Source: Sphingomicrobium marinum
GTDB taxonomy: Bacteria > Pseudomonadota > Alphaproteobacteria > Sphingomonadales > Sphingomonadaceae
Direction: 5' to 3'
NCBI RefSeq assembly: GCF_026157105.1
Contig: NZ_JANPVQ010000001.1
Span: 303,501 to 367,500 of the forward strand
Length of the DNA: 64,000 nucleotides
Under the pieces are notes generated by a model. It did not search any database and was not told where the DNA came from. It worked only from the letters and a program-made list of their open reading frames with translations. Shown here in pieces: positions 26,054 through 35,337 of the stretch. Each line of letters opens with the position of its first letter. Positions within the stretch are counted from its first letter, which is position 1. Made by a program: the position numbers and the translations under genes.

Positions 26054-26928
26054 AAGGTGTATCCGATCCCGGCAGCGAGAAAGAACTGGTTTGGATTGCC
26101 GCGATCGGCGACCAGCGGGCTGTCGGCAAAGTCGCCCTGCAGGCGGGTATAGATGGCGGCACCGAAGACCGACCAACCCTCGAGAATCGATTCCTCGAGG
26201 CTGTGGCCGAACAGCAAGCTGGCAGACCAGCTCTTGAAGCCGCCATCGAGTTGATACTCGCCGAGCTCGGGGACGAGCAGCGCTTCGGCGGGACTGATGC
26301 CGAAATAGGTCGAAGCGAAATCGTCGCCGACAAATTCGGCGGCGACGCCGACGCCGACAAAGGCCTTCATCGACAGCGGGGTATTGAAGTCGATGCTGGG
26401 CGAAATGATTGTGTCGCCGTGCGCACCGTTGACGTCGTGATACGCATCGAGCCGGAAACTGAGGCTGTCGAACGGGTTGGTGAGCTGCTTGACGGTCACG
26501 CCGGCAAAGCCCCCCAGCTCGATCGCGACGTCGCGGTCGGGCAGCCGGTCCACGATCTCGTCCGCGACGCTGCCCGTGCGGTTGAGCCGCACGCCCGCAA
26601 TCGGACCGACATTTAACGACACCGTGTCGCTGATGTCGGGGCCGACATCGGCATAAAGCCGCAGACCGCGATTGACAATCGAGATGCCGCTCACCTGCGC
26701 GCGGATGATGCCGCCCGGAATGACGCGGTAATCGTCCGAGCCCGAATAGTCGGGACCGATCGCGCCGCCCAAGCCGATCGTGATGATGTCGCCCGACAAG
26801 TCGGGCGGGCCGCCCGGTGCGCCAGCGGGCGCCCCGGTGATGGGCGGTTCCTCGACCACCATCGAATCCTGGGCATGGGCTGGAAGAGCGAAGCCGGCGC
26901 TGGCCAGCAAGAGGATCGTTACGCGCAT
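26050..26928 (-). CDS. MipA/OmpV family outer-membrane protein
   Basis: The 292-residue protein begins with a signal peptide (MRVTILLLASAGFALPAHAQ). A beta-barrel follows with alternating hydrophobic strands and the C-terminal aromatic residue (GIGYTF) needed for BamA recognition. The N-terminal IGLGGAIGPDYSGSDDYRVIPG and a GLRLYADVGPDISD strand match MipA/OmpV members. MipA scaffolds murein enzymes in E. coli and OmpV is a porin-like adhesin; the role here is open. Confidence 0.85.
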   Translation of the reverse strand: MRVTILLLASAGFALPAHAQDSMVVEEPPITGAPAGAPGGPPDLSGDIITIGLGGAIGPDYSGSDDYRVIPGGIIRAQVSGISIVNRGLRLYADVGPDISDTVSLNVGPIAGVRLNRTGSVADEIVDRLPDRDVAIELGGFAGVTVKQLTNPFDSLSFRLDAYHDVNGAHGDTIISPSIDFNTPLSMKAFVGVGVAAEFVGDDFASTYFGISPAEALLVPELGEYQLDGGFKSWSASLLFGHSLEESILEGWSVFGAAIYTRLQGDFADSPLVADRGNPNQFFLAAGIGYTF

Positions 26929-26969
26929 GACATCATAGCGCGCCAGTCGCGATGCGGTTCCCTGCGTGC

Positions 26970-28679
26970 TTACAGGCCGCGCTTGCCGAAACCGCCGGTG
27001 CGACGGCCGAAGGCCGGACGCGCGGGAACGGGCTCTCGCTCCGGCCGGGGTGAAGGCGACATGCCGCCCGATCCCAGCGGCCTGTCATCGCGGGGCGGAT
27101 CGTGGCGCGGGCGCCAGCGGCCGTCGGGGCCGCGGATTTCAAGCCGGAGCACCGGGATGGGTTCGCTGCGGCCATGGGCATCGCTCACCGCGTGCCAGGC
27201 GCGCGCCAGCGGATCGCCGCTTTCCTCGCCAATCGTATCCCCGTCGCCCATGACCGGGCCGTTGATGAGGAGGTAGCGCTCGATATTGTTGAGCTGGTCC
27301 CCGACATGTTCGATGTCACCGGGTGCATCGAGAATCTCGACTTCGCGGCCGATGAACGGCAGCATGCCCGCCGACGACAGCGAGATATTGCCCGCGCTGG
27401 TGTCCGGAAAGGCGTGCCAGATGAAGGCCTTGATCGAAACTTCATCCTGCGCCAGCGCGCCGACCAGCTCGTCGAGAAAGTTGCCGGTGAAGCAGCTTTG
27501 CGTGGCGGCGTTATAGGCGCCGACGGCATAGCAGTCCTGCGCATGCTGCGGCCGTGCCGCGATGGCGAAACCGCACATCATCGCCTTGGCGCTTTGCCGC
27601 ACGTCGAGCCAGCTGGCGGTGGTGCAATCGAGATCGCACTCGATGGTAAGGTAAGAGCGATGGCCGCGCAGTGCCGCCAGCGGTTCGCCGCGCGTGACGC
27701 CGAGCGAGCGGTCGAGCGCCAGTTCGACCATCCACGCCGGCAGCACGTCGTCATGGTGCGAGAGGCGAATCTTGCCGCCGCGGCCATGCATCAGCGTGTA
27801 GTCGCCCTCGGCTTCGACCTGCCAGTCGCCTTCGGCGTCGAAGGCGCCGAGGATATCGCGCAGCGTCTTGTGGTTGAGCGGCGCATATTTGTCGAACAGC
27901 AGGACGAGCGTCGGCAGTCGGTCGGCGCGCACTTCTTCATCGTGGAATGACGGCAGCGCGCCGAAGTTGATCAGGTCAGCCATGTCGGGGCCTCGCTGGC
28001 TCAGCGCCTGGCTCATCGTTTTCTCGGTCGTGGCCATCACAAGGACATCGAAGCCGAGGATCGCGCTGCGTTCGCGCGGCAGGCGATCGGGATAAGGCAG
28101 GTTGGTGATCCTGGACGCGATGCCGGGGTTGGCTTGTTCGCGTAGGGCTTCGGCGCGATCGAACTCCGCACCGGGATCTGGCGCATCGACGCTGGGCGCC
28201 TGCGGCGACGTGTTGCCGAGCCCGGCGACCATATCGGCGATCTTTTCGCCGCCCATGACCAGCTCGGCCATGCGCACAGCATCTTCGAGCCCGATCCATT
28301 TGTCGGTGCCATCGAAGCGCACCTGGACACTTTCTTTGTCGATAAAGGCCATGGTCGACGCCATGACGGCCGCGATGCGTTCGGCCAGGGTATCGCTGTC
28401 GGTGGTCGGGCGCTTGGCGCGTACCGCAAACCACCGGTCCCCTGGCGGCGGCGGGGCGTCGTCAACGGCGCCATGCTGGACGTCGACCTCGACAAAGACG
28501 GCATCGCTGTTGGCGCGGCCGCTGACCAGGATCGGGCGCTCATATTCGTAGGCGCAGTCGGCGGTGCCATCGTCCTCTTCGCCGCACGTCCAGCTATAGA
28601 GCGGCACATGCTGCGCCAGCAGCGTACGCACCGGCCCGGCCGGAAACTTCTTGGGCCTGGAATAGAGGATCGTGAACAT
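26970..28679 (-). CDS. unrecognised large cytoplasmic protein (569 aa)
   Basis: The protein starts MFTILYSRPKKFPAGPVRTL and has no signal peptide or membrane helix. It has a mixed alpha/beta body with acidic N-terminal third, a Cys/His-containing middle (ARPQHAQDCYAVGAY, QSCFTGNFLDEL), and a C-terminal 45-residue tail rich in R, P and G (for example PLGSGGMSPSPRPEREPVPA). The ATG at 28679 is chosen because the next in-frame option (TTG 28694) falls inside the ferredoxin terminator. I recognise no domain. It is transcribed in the same direction as fdxA but separated by a terminator. Confidence 0.7.
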   Translation of the reverse strand: MFTILYSRPKKFPAGPVRTLLAQHVPLYSWTCGEEDDGTADCAYEYERPILVSGRANSDAVFVEVDVQHGAVDDAPPPPGDRWFAVRAKRPTTDSDTLAERIAAVMASTMAFIDKESVQVRFDGTDKWIGLEDAVRMAELVMGGEKIADMVAGLGNTSPQAPSVDAPDPGAEFDRAEALREQANPGIASRITNLPYPDRLPRERSAILGFDVLVMATTEKTMSQALSQRGPDMADLINFGALPSFHDEEVRADRLPTLVLLFDKYAPLNHKTLRDILGAFDAEGDWQVEAEGDYTLMHGRGGKIRLSHHDDVLPAWMVELALDRSLGVTRGEPLAALRGHRSYLTIECDLDCTTASWLDVRQSAKAMMCGFAIAARPQHAQDCYAVGAYNAATQSCFTGNFLDELVGALAQDEVSIKAFIWHAFPDTSAGNISLSSAGMLPFIGREVEILDAPGDIEHVGDQLNNIERYLLINGPVMGDGDTIGEESGDPLARAWHAVSDAHGRSEPIPVLRLEIRGPDGRWRPRHDPPRDDRPLGSGGMSPSPRPEREPVPARPAFGRRTGGFGKRGL

Positions 28680-28680
28680 G

Positions 28681-28716
28681 AAAAAACCCCGCAAACGCCT
28701 TAACGAATGCGGGGTT
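28681..28716 (-). terminator. Rho-independent terminator of fdxA
   Basis: On the minus strand AACCCCGC and GCGGGGTT form the outer stem, with partial inner pairing, followed by six T. It follows the ferredoxin gene and touches the start of the next gene (ATG two bases after the T-run). Confidence 0.85.
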
Positions 28717-28753
28717 AAATCATGCCGGTTAAGATTGGCTTGAGGAGCGCAGC

Positions 28754-29092
28754 CTAGTCGCCTTCGCCAGGCTCGGTGCTGAAGTATTTCTCGAACTTGC
28801 CTTCCTCGCCCTTATACTTGTCGGCGTCTTCGGGGCTTTCCTTCTTGACCGTGATGTTGGGCCATTCTTCGGAAAACTTGGAGTTGAGCTCGACCCACTT
28901 TTCGGTGTCGCCCTCGGTGTCGGGCAGGATAGCTTCGGCCGGGCATTCGGGTTCGCACACGCCGCAGTCGATGCATTCGTTGGGATTGATGACGAGCATG
29001 TTCTCGCCCTCGTAGAAACAGTCGACGGGGCAAACCTCCACACAGTCCATATATTTGCAGCGGATGCAGGCGTCGGTAACGACGTAAGTCAT
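28754..29092 (-). CDS. fdxA: FdxA-type 7Fe-8S ferredoxin
   Basis: The 112-residue protein has two cluster motifs. The first is [17 protein letters not shown], where the pattern allows a 3Fe-4S centre. The second is [12 protein letters not shown], a classical 4Fe-4S site. A long acidic C-terminus ([20 protein letters not shown]) is typical of alphaproteobacterial FdxA. It transfers electrons at low potential to unknown partners. The ATG has AGGAG at eight bases and the terminator follows the stop. Confidence 0.95.
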   Translation of the reverse strand: MTYVVTDACIRCKYMDCVEVCPVDCFYEGENMLVINPNECIDCGVCEPECPAEAILPDTEGDTEKWVELNSKFSEEWPNITVKKESPEDADKYKGEEGKFEKYFSTEPGEGD

Positions 29093-29172
29093 GAAATAGG
29101 CTCCTTGGTTGGAGCTTGGCTAGAAAGCGCAGGCCCGAGCGTCAACGGTCTATGGCTTGATGCGAGTCGTTA

Positions 29173-29547
29173 TCAATTCACCGCTTCGTAACAGGCGCGC
29201 GCCTCTGCCGCAGGGCCGCGCCGTTCCGGCAGCGACAGGATGCGCACGACCAAGATGCCCGAAGGCAGAGGAAGCGTCAGTACCTGGTCCGCCGCGATCT
29301 TCGTATCGGGCTTGAGGCAGCGCTTGCCATCGACGCGGATGAGACCGTCGGCAATCAGCTTTTGGGCGCGGCCGCGGGTCTTCACGAAGCGCAGCCGGCA
29401 AAGCAGCGTGTCGAGCCTGAGCGCTATTTCTTGAGATCCTTGAGCGCGTCCGCAAACGCGTTGGCCGGACGGTGGCCCTTGCGCTGATGGCGCTGCTTCT
29501 TGTGGTGCGGGCGCTTGTTCTTGCGATGTCGGCGCGGGCCGCGCCAT
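29173..29547 (-). CDS. S4-domain RNA-binding protein (Hsp15-like)
   Basis: The S4 core is LRLDTLLCRLRFVKTRGRAQ, followed by LIADGLIRVDGKR, as in Hsp15/S4 RNA-binding proteins that contact stalled 50S-tRNA complexes. After it, a KPDTKIAADQVLTLPL segment completes the alpha-L fold. No normal start codon lies just before the core. The nearest is ATG 29547 (preceded by GGGGGAA), which adds an Ala/Pro/Gln-rich leader of about 40 residues and overlaps the helicase tail by 124 bases in another frame. The true start is uncertain; a start near the helicase stop codon, 29424-29437, is also possible. Confidence 0.65.
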   Translation of the reverse strand: MARPAPTSQEQAPAPQEAAPSAQGPPSGQRVCGRAQGSQEIALRLDTLLCRLRFVKTRGRAQKLIADGLIRVDGKRCLKPDTKIAADQVLTLPLPSGILVVRILSLPERRGPAAEARACYEAVN

Positions 29548-31979
29548 TTCCAACGTTCCCCCTTGGGCACGAAGCCGATTTCATCCATCAGCATGGCGAC
29601 GGCCTGGTCGTCGAGGCCGAGGCTGGTGGCGAGCTCGCTGTTCAAGGGGTCGCCGCCCTTTTCCTTGGATTCATATGCATGGGTGGCAAGGCGATCGGCC
29701 ATGTCGACGCGTAGCCACATTTTGCCCAGGCGGCGGAAGGCGAGCCCGGCGCCATGATGGTCGGCGGTCTCGTCGAGGGTCGAGGTGCCGGGTTGCGGCA
29801 GGGCGGGGAGTTTACGTTCCTCGCGCACGGCGAGCAGGGCGGCGCGCCATTCCTGCGCGGCGGGCTTGAGCAGCGTGGCAATGAAGACGTCGAGCGCACC
29901 GAGGCGCACGCGCAGCTTGTAGAGCGCCGAGCGATCGGCCTTGTCGAGGTGCGAAATGGCGTTGGCAAGATCGCGGCGCGGCATCAGCCCGCCGGCATCG
30001 GCCAGCATCGCCGCGATGGCGCGCACGTTGGCGGGCGTGTCCTTGTCGGCGGCCGCCGCGGCCAGCTGCTTGAGCGGCGACAGATGCCGCTCGATCATGG
30101 TTTCGACCCATGCTTCGAGGCGGCTGCGCAGCGCGGCGCGCGCAGGGGTCGACAGGCGGTCGAGCGCGCGCGTGGTGCGCACCGCAGGTTCGAGCAGCGA
30201 TCGGCCTGGCGACAGCCGGGCAAGAAAATGGTCTTCCCAAGCGATGCCGACGCCGCTCCCGTCTTCGGCCAAGGTGAAGGCCGTGTCGGGGGCATCGACG
30301 AGCGTTTGCGCGCGGCGCGAAAGCTCCTTGCCGAGACGTCGCTCGGCGGCGGCCAGAAGCAGGCGCTTGTCGGCATGCTTGGCGGTGGGGTCGACCTTGA
30401 ATTCAAAGCCTTGCAAATGGCCGATCGGTTCGGGGCCGACCATGACCTCTCCTTCTGCGGAAACGGTGACGGGCAGAGCGTCGGCACCGTTTGACCCGAT
30501 ATCCTTGACCAGCATCGCGGTGCGCCGGTCGACGAAGCGCTGGGTCAGCGCGCGGTGGAGCGCGTCGGAGAGCCGGGCCTCGACGTCGCGCGTGCGTTCC
30601 TGCCATTTGTGCGGATCGGCAAGCCAGTCCGAGCGCTGCGCGATATAGGCCCAGCTGCGGATGCCCGCGAGGCGGTCGGCGAGGACTTCGATATCGCCCT
30701 GCACCTGATCGAGCCGGGTGACTTCGGCGGCGAACCAGTCCTGCGCGATATGCCCGCCCTCGCCAATGTAAGTGAAAACGCGCTTGACCAGGCGGGCATG
30801 GTGCTGGGGGCCGACCTTGCGAAAATCGGGAAGGCCGCAGCATGCCCAGAGGCGCCTGGCGGCCTCACCCTCGGTGTGGGCGATCTTGGGGTCTTCGGCG
30901 AGCTGTTTGAGCACTGCGAGATCGATTGCCAGCGGGGCCGAGCGCAGCACCGGATCGTCGCTTTTCTCCTCGAGACTGGCGATCAGCGTTTCGACGTTGG
31001 TGTAGTCGAGATCGCTATTGCGCCAGAACAGCGATTCGAGCGGGCGGAATCGGTGCGCTTCAATGTTGGCGATTTCCTCGTCGGTCATCTCCGGGCTCCG
31101 GTCGCCCAACGACAAGGTGCCGAAGGTGCCGTCCTGCTGGTGGCGTCCGGCGCGCCCGGCGATCTGCGCCATTTCGGAGATGCGCAGCCGGCGTTCACGG
31201 CGGCCGTCGAACTTCGAAAGGCCCGCGAAGGCGACGTGCTTCACGTCCATGTTGAGCCCCATGCCGATGGCGTCGGTGGCGACAAGATAGTCGACCTCGC
31301 CGCGCTGGAAGAGTTCGACCTGCGCGTTGCGGGTAGCAGGCGACAGCGCGCCCATGACGACTGCAGCGCCGCCCTTGAACCGGCGCAGCATTTCGGCAAG
31401 CGCATAGACCTGTTCGGCGCTGAAGGCGACGATGGCGCTACGCGGCGGCAGGCGCGAAAGCTTGCAAGCGCCGGCGTATGAAAGCGTCGAGAAGCGCGGC
31501 CGGCCAACGATTTCGGCGCGCGGCAGGAGTTCCTTGATGATAGGCCGCAGCGTGTCTGAACCCAAGATCAGCGTCTCTTCGCGGCCTCGAGCATGGAGCA
31601 TGCGGTCGGTAAAGACATGTCCGCGTTCGGGATCGATGCCGAGCTGGGCTTCGTCGATCGCGGCAAAGGCATAGTCGCGCGGCAGGTCGCCCGGATCGCC
31701 GGGCAGCATCTCGCCGGTTCCCGACGGAACGGGCATCGATTCCGCGGTGCACAGCACGTAGCGCGCTTGCGGCGGGACGATGCGTTCTTCGCCGGTCACC
31801 AGCGCGACCGACTTGTCGCCCTTGAGCGCGACGACGCGGTCATAAACTTCGCGCGCCAGTAGCCGCAGCGGGAAACCGATGACGCCCGATGAATGGGCGC
31901 ACATCCGCTCGATCGCCAAGTGCGTCTTGCCGGTATTGGTGGGCCCCAAGATGGCCCGGACGAGGCCGTCCTCGCTCAT
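29424..31979 (-). CDS. SUV3-type ATP-dependent RNA helicase
   Basis: The 851-residue protein has Walker A GPTNTGKTHL (12-21), the DEAQ box in AAIDEAQLG and the helicase C-terminal motifs YLVATDAIGMGLNMD and QIAGRAGR. These match the alphaproteobacterial helicases related to mitochondrial SUV3, which unwind RNA for decay. Beyond about residue 360 is a long helical region and then a Lys/His/Arg-rich tail (HRKNKRPHHKKQRHQRKGHR) for RNA binding. The ATG at 31979 starts the ATPase domain; an upstream in-frame extension is not supported. It is divergent from the M23 peptidase gene. Confidence 0.9.
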   Translation of the reverse strand: MSEDGLVRAILGPTNTGKTHLAIERMCAHSSGVIGFPLRLLAREVYDRVVALKGDKSVALVTGEERIVPPQARYVLCTAESMPVPSGTGEMLPGDPGDLPRDYAFAAIDEAQLGIDPERGHVFTDRMLHARGREETLILGSDTLRPIIKELLPRAEIVGRPRFSTLSYAGACKLSRLPPRSAIVAFSAEQVYALAEMLRRFKGGAAVVMGALSPATRNAQVELFQRGEVDYLVATDAIGMGLNMDVKHVAFAGLSKFDGRRERRLRISEMAQIAGRAGRHQQDGTFGTLSLGDRSPEMTDEEIANIEAHRFRPLESLFWRNSDLDYTNVETLIASLEEKSDDPVLRSAPLAIDLAVLKQLAEDPKIAHTEGEAARRLWACCGLPDFRKVGPQHHARLVKRVFTYIGEGGHIAQDWFAAEVTRLDQVQGDIEVLADRLAGIRSWAYIAQRSDWLADPHKWQERTRDVEARLSDALHRALTQRFVDRRTAMLVKDIGSNGADALPVTVSAEGEVMVGPEPIGHLQGFEFKVDPTAKHADKRLLLAAAERRLGKELSRRAQTLVDAPDTAFTLAEDGSGVGIAWEDHFLARLSPGRSLLEPAVRTTRALDRLSTPARAALRSRLEAWVETMIERHLSPLKQLAAAAADKDTPANVRAIAAMLADAGGLMPRRDLANAISHLDKADRSALYKLRVRLGALDVFIATLLKPAAQEWRAALLAVREERKLPALPQPGTSTLDETADHHGAGLAFRRLGKMWLRVDMADRLATHAYESKEKGGDPLNSELATSLGLDDQAVAMLMDEIGFVPKGERWKWRGPRRHRKNKRPHHKKQRHQRKGHRPANAFADALKDLKK

Positions 31980-32115
31980 GCCGCCACCGTGAATCGACGG
32001 ACCGTTCGATGCAAGAGCTAATCGGCAAGGCGAAGACAATTTGACATAAAGCCTTGTTAACCAAGACGATGCTAGGGAAAGTGCAGCAGTTTTTCGCGGG
32101 GATGAGCGCGTCAAG

Positions 32116-33561
32116 ATGGACATGATGGCACAAGACGGTTTCGGGCGGTCGCGCACCTTGCGCGAACGCGCCTTCGTGCCGCCGCCGCCGCTTGCCTTGC
32201 CCTATGCCGACGCGCTCGATGAAGCGCGCTTTTCCAGCCTATGGTGGCGCGGGTGTGCAGCGCTTGCGCTAACCAGCATGGCCATCATGGTCGCAGGCCC
32301 CGCAAGCGGGCTGCCGACGGTCGCTGCCGCGCTACCCGTCGATGACACCGCCATCCAGTATCGCGCGGCTGGTGTGCGCGCGCTCGATGCCGGCGGGCAA
32401 ACGGGCCTGCGCATGGCTGCGGACGATCGCGTCGAGACCATCGCGGTGGTCCCGCAGCGGCCCTGGCGTGAATTGGTGGCGACGCTGGGAAAAGGCGACA
32501 GCCTCGAAGCGGGGTTGCGGCGCGCGGGTGTTGCACAGGTGGATGCCGGCGCTGCGGCAGCGGCGGTGCGCGCAGCGGCGCCTGGCGACCTTCCAGCGGG
32601 AACGAAGGTGAATATCCGGCTGGGGCAGGCGAGCCTGAGCGGCGCGCGGCCGCTCGAAACGCTAAGCCTCAAGGCGCGCTTCAACCTGCGCGTCGCGCTT
32701 GAGCGTAACGGGGATAGTTTTTCGGTCCGCAAGGAGCGGATCGCGGTGGCGAGCGAACCGATGCGCATTTCAGGCTCGGTCGACCAAGGGCTGTATTGGT
32801 CGCTGCGCGCCGCCGGGGCCAGCCCGCGCACGGCCAGCGACTATCTCAAGGCCATCGGCGCGAAGATCGATGTCGGCACCGTGCTGCGCGGCGACCGCTT
32901 CGACCTGGTGCTCGAACGGCGGGTCAGCGATGCCGGTGAAGAACTTCCGGGACCGCTGCTGTTTGCCGGCGTGAAGCGGCAAGGCATGGACCCGATGGCG
33001 CTCGTCAAATGGCGTGTCGCGGGCGATGAACAATGGATCGATCCCACGGGCAATGCGGTGGTCGAGGAAGAGGGGCTGAGCTGGCCCGTCAATGCCCCCA
33101 TAAGCTCGAACTTCGGCATGCGCGTGCATCCTATCCTGCGCTACAAGCGGCTGCATGGCGGCATCGATTTTCGTACCGGTCACGGTGCGCCGGTCTACGC
33201 CGCTGCCGACGGCCGTGTGACGCGTTCGGGCTGGAACGGCGGGGCGGGCAAGCAGGTCAAGCTGGCGCACGCCGAGGGCGTGGGGACGAGCTATTCGCAT
33301 CTGTCGCGGATCGTGGTGCCGAGCGGTGCCAGCGTCAGCCGCGGCGACGTGATCGGCTATACCGGCTCGACCGGCCTGTCGACTGGGCCGCACCTCCATT
33401 ACGAAGTGACGGTGAGCGGGCGCAAGGTCGACCCGCACACGGTAAAGACGGTGCGCCGCCAGCTGGTTGATCCGCAAGTGCTGGCAGCCGCGCAGCAGCG
33501 CTATCGCAGCTACCAGCAGCTGGCGCCGGTCGCGAGACCCGCACCGCTGCCGACGAGCTAG
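32116..33561 (+). CDS. M23 family metallopeptidase, membrane-anchored
   Basis: The 481-residue protein has one transmembrane helix near 51-68 (ALALTSMAIMVAGPASG), a long periplasmic linker with LysM-like and Opacity-type segments, and a C-terminal M23 (LytM) domain. The zinc ligands are His347 and Asp351 in LHGGIDF and His428 in HLH (His426 is the catalytic partner). It should cut peptidoglycan cross-links. ATG codons at 32116, 32122 and 32125 are in frame; the first is used. Its upstream region has a TTGACA at 32041, but a matching -10 is unclear. Confidence 0.88.
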   Translation: MDMMAQDGFGRSRTLRERAFVPPPPLALPYADALDEARFSSLWWRGCAALALTSMAIMVAGPASGLPTVAAALPVDDTAIQYRAAGVRALDAGGQTGLRMAADDRVETIAVVPQRPWRELVATLGKGDSLEAGLRRAGVAQVDAGAAAAAVRAAAPGDLPAGTKVNIRLGQASLSGARPLETLSLKARFNLRVALERNGDSFSVRKERIAVASEPMRISGSVDQGLYWSLRAAGASPRTASDYLKAIGAKIDVGTVLRGDRFDLVLERRVSDAGEELPGPLLFAGVKRQGMDPMALVKWRVAGDEQWIDPTGNAVVEEEGLSWPVNAPISSNFGMRVHPILRYKRLHGGIDFRTGHGAPVYAAADGRVTRSGWNGGAGKQVKLAHAEGVGTSYSHLSRIVVPSGASVSRGDVIGYTGSTGLSTGPHLHYEVTVSGRKVDPHTVKTVRRQLVDPQVLAAAQQRYRSYQQLAPVARPAPLPTS

Positions 33562-33606
33562 TTTAAAAGGTCGAAAAAGCCCGCGCGCTTCGCTACGCCT
33601 GAAGCC

Positions 33607-34518
33607 GTGGAAATCTACCTCCCCATCGCCGAGCAATCGGTCAATATCATCTTCATCATCGGGCTAGGCGCGCTGGTGGGGATATTGTCCGGGCTGTTCG
33701 GTGTGGGCGGCGGCTTCCTGACGACGCCGTTCCTGATCTTCTACGGCATCCCGCCTGCCGTTTCGGTGGCTTCGGCGGCGACCATGATCACCGGCGCCAG
33801 CGTTTCAGGCGTCGCTGCGCACATGCGGCGCGGCGGGGTCGACTTCAAGATGGGAGCGGTATTGATCGGAGGCGGGCTGGTCGGCTCGGTGCTGGGCGGG
33901 TTTCTCTTCCGCCTGCTGCAAAAGACCGGTCAGATCGACCTCGTCATCGGCTTTCTCTACGTCGGCCTGCTGGGCTCGATCGGCGCGCTGATGCTGCGCG
34001 ATGCGATGGTGGCGCTGGGCTGGATCAAGCCGCCCAAGCGCGCTGGACCGCCGTCACGCCACAAGAAATATGTCGCTGCCCTGCCGCTCCGCTGGCGCTT
34101 CTACGCCTCGGGGCTTTACGTCTCCCCGCTCGCACCAGCCATGCTCGGCTTCGTGGCCGGCATTCTGACCGTGCTGCTGGGCGTCGGCGGCGGCTTCATC
34201 GTGGTGCCGGCGATGATCTACATCCTCGGCATGTCGGCGCGCGTCGTGGTGGGCACCAGCCTGTTGATGATCCTCGGCGTCAGCGCGGTGACGACGATGG
34301 TGCATGCGCTATCGACGCAGGCGGTCGACATCGTATTGGCCGCATTGTTGCTGCTGGGCGGCGTGGTCGGCGCGCAATATGGCGCGGTGGTCGCGCAGAA
34401 GATCAAGCCCGACCTCCTGCGCTTTGCCCTGTCGGTGATGATCCTCGTCGTCGCGCTGCGGCTGTTCCTCGGGCTGACCTGGCGGCCCGACCAGATCTAC
34501 ACGGTGACCTTGCTGTGA
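33607..34518 (+). CDS. sulfite exporter TauE/SafE family permease
   Basis: The 303-residue inner-membrane protein has seven to nine hydrophobic helices in two repeats. Each repeat carries the family's glycine-rich signature: GLFGVGGGFLTTPFLI near 30-45 and LLGVGGGFIVVPAMIY near 190-205. Members export sulfite, sulfoacetate or other small anions. GTG at 33607 is the start. The next gene (TIGR02186) overlaps its stop, so the pair is cotranscribed. Confidence 0.88.
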   Translation: MEIYLPIAEQSVNIIFIIGLGALVGILSGLFGVGGGFLTTPFLIFYGIPPAVSVASAATMITGASVSGVAAHMRRGGVDFKMGAVLIGGGLVGSVLGGFLFRLLQKTGQIDLVIGFLYVGLLGSIGALMLRDAMVALGWIKPPKRAGPPSRHKKYVAALPLRWRFYASGLYVSPLAPAMLGFVAGILTVLLGVGGGFIVVPAMIYILGMSARVVVGTSLLMILGVSAVTTMVHALSTQAVDIVLAALLLLGGVVGAQYGAVVAQKIKPDLLRFALSVMILVVALRLFLGLTWRPDQIYTVTLL

Positions 34519-35273
34519 TGCGCGCGCTGTTCCTTGGGCTGTGCCTGCTGGGGCTGACCGGGGCGAGCGCGCCGGTGCTGGTCCCCGATATCAGTTCGCG
34601 CGAAGTGCAGATCCGCTACAGCTTCACCGGTGCGCAGCTATTGCTGTTCGGTGCGGTGCTTTATCCCGGCGGGCGGGTGCCCGAAGAGCCTGCCCACGTG
34701 GCCGTCGTACTGCGCGGGCCGGTCGAGCCGCTGCTCCTGCGCGAAAAGCAGAAGAAAGCGGGCATCTGGATGAATGCCGACAGCTATCGCTTTACCTCGG
34801 TTCCGGGGTTCTACGCGGTCGCCTCCAGCGCTCCGCTCGATGACCTGCTCGATGAGCGCACCGCAGCGATCTACGAGCTCGGCGTGGACAATCTCCAGCT
34901 TTCGCCCGGCGGCGGTGAGCAGCCGGAAACGGTGCGACGCTTCGAAGCCGGGCTGATCGACCTTCGCACGCAGAAAGATCTTTACGTCGAATATCCGCAA
35001 GGCGTCGAGATCAGCGAAGGCGTGCTGTATCGCGCGCGCATCGCGATCCCCAGCAGCGTGCCCGTCGGCACCTATACGGCCGAGACATTCCTCATCGAAG
35101 ATGGCCGCATCGTTGCCGTTGCCACCCGTGACATCGTCATCGAAAAAACCGGGTTCGAGCGCTTCGTGGCCCTACGCGCGGTGCGCAATCCTTTCCTCTA
35201 TGGGCTTGCCTCGGTGTTGCTTGCGCTGTCGATGGGCTGGATCGCCTCGGTCGCATTTCGCAAAACTACCTAA
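34515..35273 (+). CDS. TIGR02186 family membrane-anchored protein
   Basis: The 252-residue protein has a signal peptide (MRALFLGLCLLGLTGASA), a periplasmic beta-rich domain (VPDISSREVQIRYSFTGAQL and onward), and a C-terminal transmembrane helix (about 226-246) ending in RKTT. TIGR02186 proteins are found next to TauE/SafE permeases in alphaproteobacteria, and here the two overlap by four bases (GTGA). A partner role in anion export is likely but not proven. GTG 34515 or ATG 34518 could be the start. Confidence 0.85.
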   Translation: MMRALFLGLCLLGLTGASAPVLVPDISSREVQIRYSFTGAQLLLFGAVLYPGGRVPEEPAHVAVVLRGPVEPLLLREKQKKAGIWMNADSYRFTSVPGFYAVASSAPLDDLLDERTAAIYELGVDNLQLSPGGGEQPETVRRFEAGLIDLRTQKDLYVEYPQGVEISEGVLYRARIAIPSSVPVGTYTAETFLIEDGRIVAVATRDIVIEKTGFERFVALRAVRNPFLYGLASVLLALSMGWIASVAFRKTT

Positions 35274-35337
35274 GTGAAATTTAACGCATTTTGCTCTATG
35301 GGCATAAAGGAAGCGTAATTTTTGGGGCATAACATCG

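Noticed and set aside
28681-28694. Five-codon upstream extension (TTG) of the 569-residue protein
   Set aside because: The codons lie in the T-run and stem of the fdxA terminator; ATG 28679 is more reasonable.
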